Origin: an uncultured Bacteroides sp.
GTDB taxonomy: Bacteria; Bacteroidota; Bacteroidia; Bacteroidales; Bacteroidaceae
Direction: 5' to 3'
DNA length: 33,548 nt
Assembly: GCA_947074295.1 (NCBI GenBank)
Contig: CAMTPC010000027.1
Location: 1-33,548, forward strand
Shown: piece after piece, positions 31,362 to 33,548 of the stretch
Numbering within the stretch: position 1 is the first letter of the stretch
How the letters are laid out: every line of letters begins with the position of its first letter
Position numbers and translations under genes: made by a program
The notes under the pieces: generated by a model
What the model saw: the letters and a program-made list of their open reading frames with translations, nothing else
Databases searched by the model: none
What the model was told of the DNA's origin: nothing

Positions 31362-33548
31362 TTAGAAAGTGATATTTAAACCAAATGTATAGATACGAGG
31401 CGAAGGATAACGGCCATAATCAAGACCACTCATCAATGCATCACCATACATACATCCCACTTCGGGATCATAACCCGAATATTTACCCCATGTGTGAACA
31501 TTTTGCAGATTCATATAGAGCTTCAATGCTTGGATATAAGCCTTGTTAAGCCAGCGGTTAGGGAAATTATAGCTCAAAGAGATATTTTGAAGACGGAAGT
31601 ATGAACCATCCTCAATATATAGATCACTTACGCGAGTATTACCATTTGTTCTAGAAGCCGAAAGGCGAGGCATAGTGGGCGAACCTCCGATTACCTGCAA
31701 GTTACGGAAATCATTAGGACCATTCTCGTCGATCTTGCCTATAACGGCATATTCGCGCACGGTCTTCAATAGGTTGGAGTTTTCGCGAGGACTCTCAATC
31801 CAACGTCTATTATAATTCAATACATCATTGCCATATGAACCAGTGAAGAAGATAGTCAAGTCGAAACCTTTCCAAGAGAAAGTATTGCCGATACCGTAAG
31901 TGAATTTGGGCTCGGGGTTGCCGATAAATGTACAGTCACTGTTGTTGATGACGCCGTCTCCATTGAGATCGGCAAAGATATAGTCACCAATCCAAGTCTT
32001 TCCTTCTTCGATAGCCGATCCTTCGGGAAGAGCCACTGCCTGAACATTACCATTGCCATCTTTATAATAGAAATCTTCCGCGCTATTGAAGCGACCGATT
32101 ACCTTATATCCCCAGAACATACCGATAGGCATTCCTTCTATTGTTTTTGTCACCACATTGTTGTCATCACCTACACTGAATGTCTTTTCGATCGAAGAAC
32201 TTTCAGTATCCAGTTTCAATACTTTATTGCGGTTCATGGAGAAGATAAGGTTAGTGCGCCATTGGAAATCTCTCTTATCAATGTTCACAGTGTTCAAAGT
32301 GATTTCGAGACCTTTGTTTCTTAGTGAACCTACATTGGCCCAAGGATTAGAAGCTGCACCATGACCCGCTGATCCTAGGTAAGAAGGCAAAGGAAGTTGC
32401 AATAATAAATCTTTTGTCTTCTTATAATATACGTCGGCTATCAGCTCGATGCGATTCTGGAAGAAGTTCAGGTCGATACCGATATTAGAAGAATAAGTAG
32501 TTTCCCATTTTAAGTCTGGGTTAGCCGTATTACCATTCAATACACCAGTACCCCAAGGGGTAGTTTTCGAATTAAGTAATGCCATATAAGCCCAGTTCTC
32601 AACATTCTGATTACCTGTAGCACCCCAACCGAAACGTAACTTCATGTTGTTCATCACCTTGTTATCTTTCAAGAAGTTCTCGTTGGACGCTCTCCATGCC
32701 AATGCAGCCGATGGGAACCAGCCCCACTTATTACCTTTAGCAAATTTTGAAGATCCATCTCGACGAATGGTACCTGTAACAAGATAGCGGTTATCATACG
32801 AATAGAACAGACGACCAAAGAAAGAAGAAAGCTTGTTGGCAGATTGCGAACCTGTACCGCTCGATTTGGTTACATCACCTGCGCTAGGGTCATGAGCAGT
32901 ATTCGACAAGAATCCTGTTGCTGCACTCACTTGGTTTTCCCAGTGAGAATCAGAGATTTCTTGTCCCAACATTGCCTGCACGTAGTTCACCTCATTAAAA
33001 GTATTGTTGTAATTCAATATATTTCTCCATGACCAATAACGAGTATTTACTTTGGTCCATTTGCTAGTACGAGTGTTGTTTTCTAATACACCAAATTTAT
33101 AATCGGGTTCATAGTAATAGAAGTTCATAAAGTTATAATCAGCAGCAGCCTCTGTGCGGAAAGTCAACCCCTTGATGATAGTAGCTTCCAAATACACATT
33201 GTAGCGGAAGTTATACTTCTTATTATAGTTTTCCTTAATGGAAGCCATACCTACAGGATTGGTAGGCATCCATACGTCATCTGGTCCATCAAAAGATCCA
33301 TCGGGGCTTGTCACAGCCACAGAAGGTTGTTGACGTAGTGCATTCATGATGATACCATTGTCACAGCCCACCTCTTGTTTGGAGTCAGCCATTGAGAAAT
33401 TGATACCCCCCTTTAGCCATTTATTGACCTCTACATCTACATTACCACGTAGTGAGAAACGACGGAAACTTGATCCGCGCGCTATACCATCTTGATCGAG
33501 GAAAGCACCACTGAATGCATAAGTAACAGTTTGATTGCCACCATTCAC
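31362..33548 (-). CDS. xusC: SusC-like TonB-dependent transporter (PUL 2), 5' end outside the window
   Basis: These are the C-terminal 728 residues of a SusC-type outer-membrane transporter. The frame stays open to the window edge; the GTG at 33548-33546 is internal, and the signal peptide, regulatory domain and plug lie beyond the window. Barrel landmarks of the family include FFGRLFYSYDNRYLVTGTIRRDGSSKFA, WGWFPSAALAWRASNE, LRFGWGATGNQN and the terminal outer-membrane signature RIYTFGLNITF. It leads the xylan operon seen here and should import xylo-oligosaccharides with the SusD partner. Codon use is less biased than in the PUL 1 susC (more AAT and ATA). The operon promoter, any upstream XusA/XusB pair and the regulator are not visible. 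Confidence 0.94.
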   Translation of the reverse strand: MNGGNQTVTYAFSGAFLDQDGIARGSSFRRFSLRGNVDVEVNKWLKGGINFSMADSKQEVGCDNGIIMNALRQQPSVAVTSPDGSFDGPDDVWMPTNPVGMASIKENYNKKYNFRYNVYLEATIIKGLTFRTEAAADYNFMNFYYYEPDYKFGVLENNTRTSKWTKVNTRYWSWRNILNYNNTFNEVNYVQAMLGQEISDSHWENQVSAATGFLSNTAHDPSAGDVTKSSGTGSQSANKLSSFFGRLFYSYDNRYLVTGTIRRDGSSKFAKGNKWGWFPSAALAWRASNENFLKDNKVMNNMKLRFGWGATGNQNVENWAYMALLNSKTTPWGTGVLNGNTANPDLKWETTYSSNIGIDLNFFQNRIELIADVYYKKTKDLLLQLPLPSYLGSAGHGAASNPWANVGSLRNKGLEITLNTVNIDKRDFQWRTNLIFSMNRNKVLKLDTESSSIEKTFSVGDDNNVVTKTIEGMPIGMFWGYKVIGRFNSAEDFYYKDGNGNVQAVALPEGSAIEEGKTWIGDYIFADLNGDGVINNSDCTFIGNPEPKFTYGIGNTFSWKGFDLTIFFTGSYGNDVLNYNRRWIESPRENSNLLKTVREYAVIGKIDENGPNDFRNLQVIGGSPTMPRLSASRTNGNTRVSDLYIEDGSYFRLQNISLSYNFPNRWLNKAYIQALKLYMNLQNVHTWGKYSGYDPEVGCMYGDALMSGLDYGRYPSPRIYTFGLNITF

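Noticed and set aside
8596-33032. Many antisense and out-of-frame open frames of 60-220 codons
   Set aside because: They lie inside strongly supported genes, lack domain-like sequence and reflect the codon bias of the coding strand.
33546-33548. GTG as the start of the second SusC
   Set aside because: The protein lacks signal peptide, regulatory domain and plug, so the gene clearly continues beyond the window.

Overview
The window looks like chromosomal DNA of a gut or rumen Bacteroidales bacterium (Bacteroides, Phocaeicola or Prevotella/Segatella type; the genus cannot be fixed by eye). The evidence is two SusC/SusD pairs, lipoprotein signal peptides followed by acidic residues, Bacteroidetes-type -7 promoter boxes (TAnnTTTG) and the lack of strong Shine-Dalgarno sites. 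No RNA genes, insertion sequences, CRISPR arrays or regulator genes are seen. The window holds two polysaccharide utilisation loci (PULs) that converge on a shared terminator near 15.1 kb.

PUL 1 (1-14978, mostly + strand) looks pectin-directed. It has the 3' part of a GH28 polygalacturonase, a DUF4861 protein, a secreted GH43 enzyme, a Gph-like HAD phosphatase, a divergent alpha/beta esterase (- strand), a CE7-like acetylesterase, and a SusC-SusD-surface-binding-protein operon. The binding protein ends in a right-handed beta-helix (DUF4957/DUF5123 type). The first part is several short transcription units, each with its own candidate -7 box. SusC, SusD and the binding protein form one operon.

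PUL 2 (15153-33548, all - strand) is a glucuronoarabinoxylan locus. In transcription order it encodes SusC (cut by the window end), SusD, an XusE-like surface glycan-binding lipoprotein, a GH10 xylanase with two CBMs inserted in its catalytic domain, a GH35/DUF5597 enzyme, a SASA-type acetylesterase, a GPH-family sugar symporter, a GH10-GH43 fusion lipoprotein, a cytoplasmic GH43 and a GH67 alpha-glucuronidase. Layout and content resemble the xus cluster of Prevotella bryantii and the small xylan PUL of Bacteroides ovatus. Inferred flow: the surface GH10 and binding proteins capture and cut xylan; SusCD imports oligosaccharides; periplasmic esterase, GH67, GH10-GH43 and GH35 trim them; the symporter moves small products inward; the cytoplasmic GH43 finishes them.

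The most notable non-coding signal is a 13-bp element (CAATTATTCCACC). It occurs three times at exact 21-bp spacing before the PUL 1 GH43 gene, once perfectly before the divergent esterase, and in weaker form before susC. In all three cases the promoter-proximal copy ends exactly 20 bp before a TAnnTTTG box. I read this as the binding site of an unseen PUL activator, perhaps a hybrid two-component system. A second notable element is a hairpin inside the xylan operon whose pairing is complete only in the transcribed strand.
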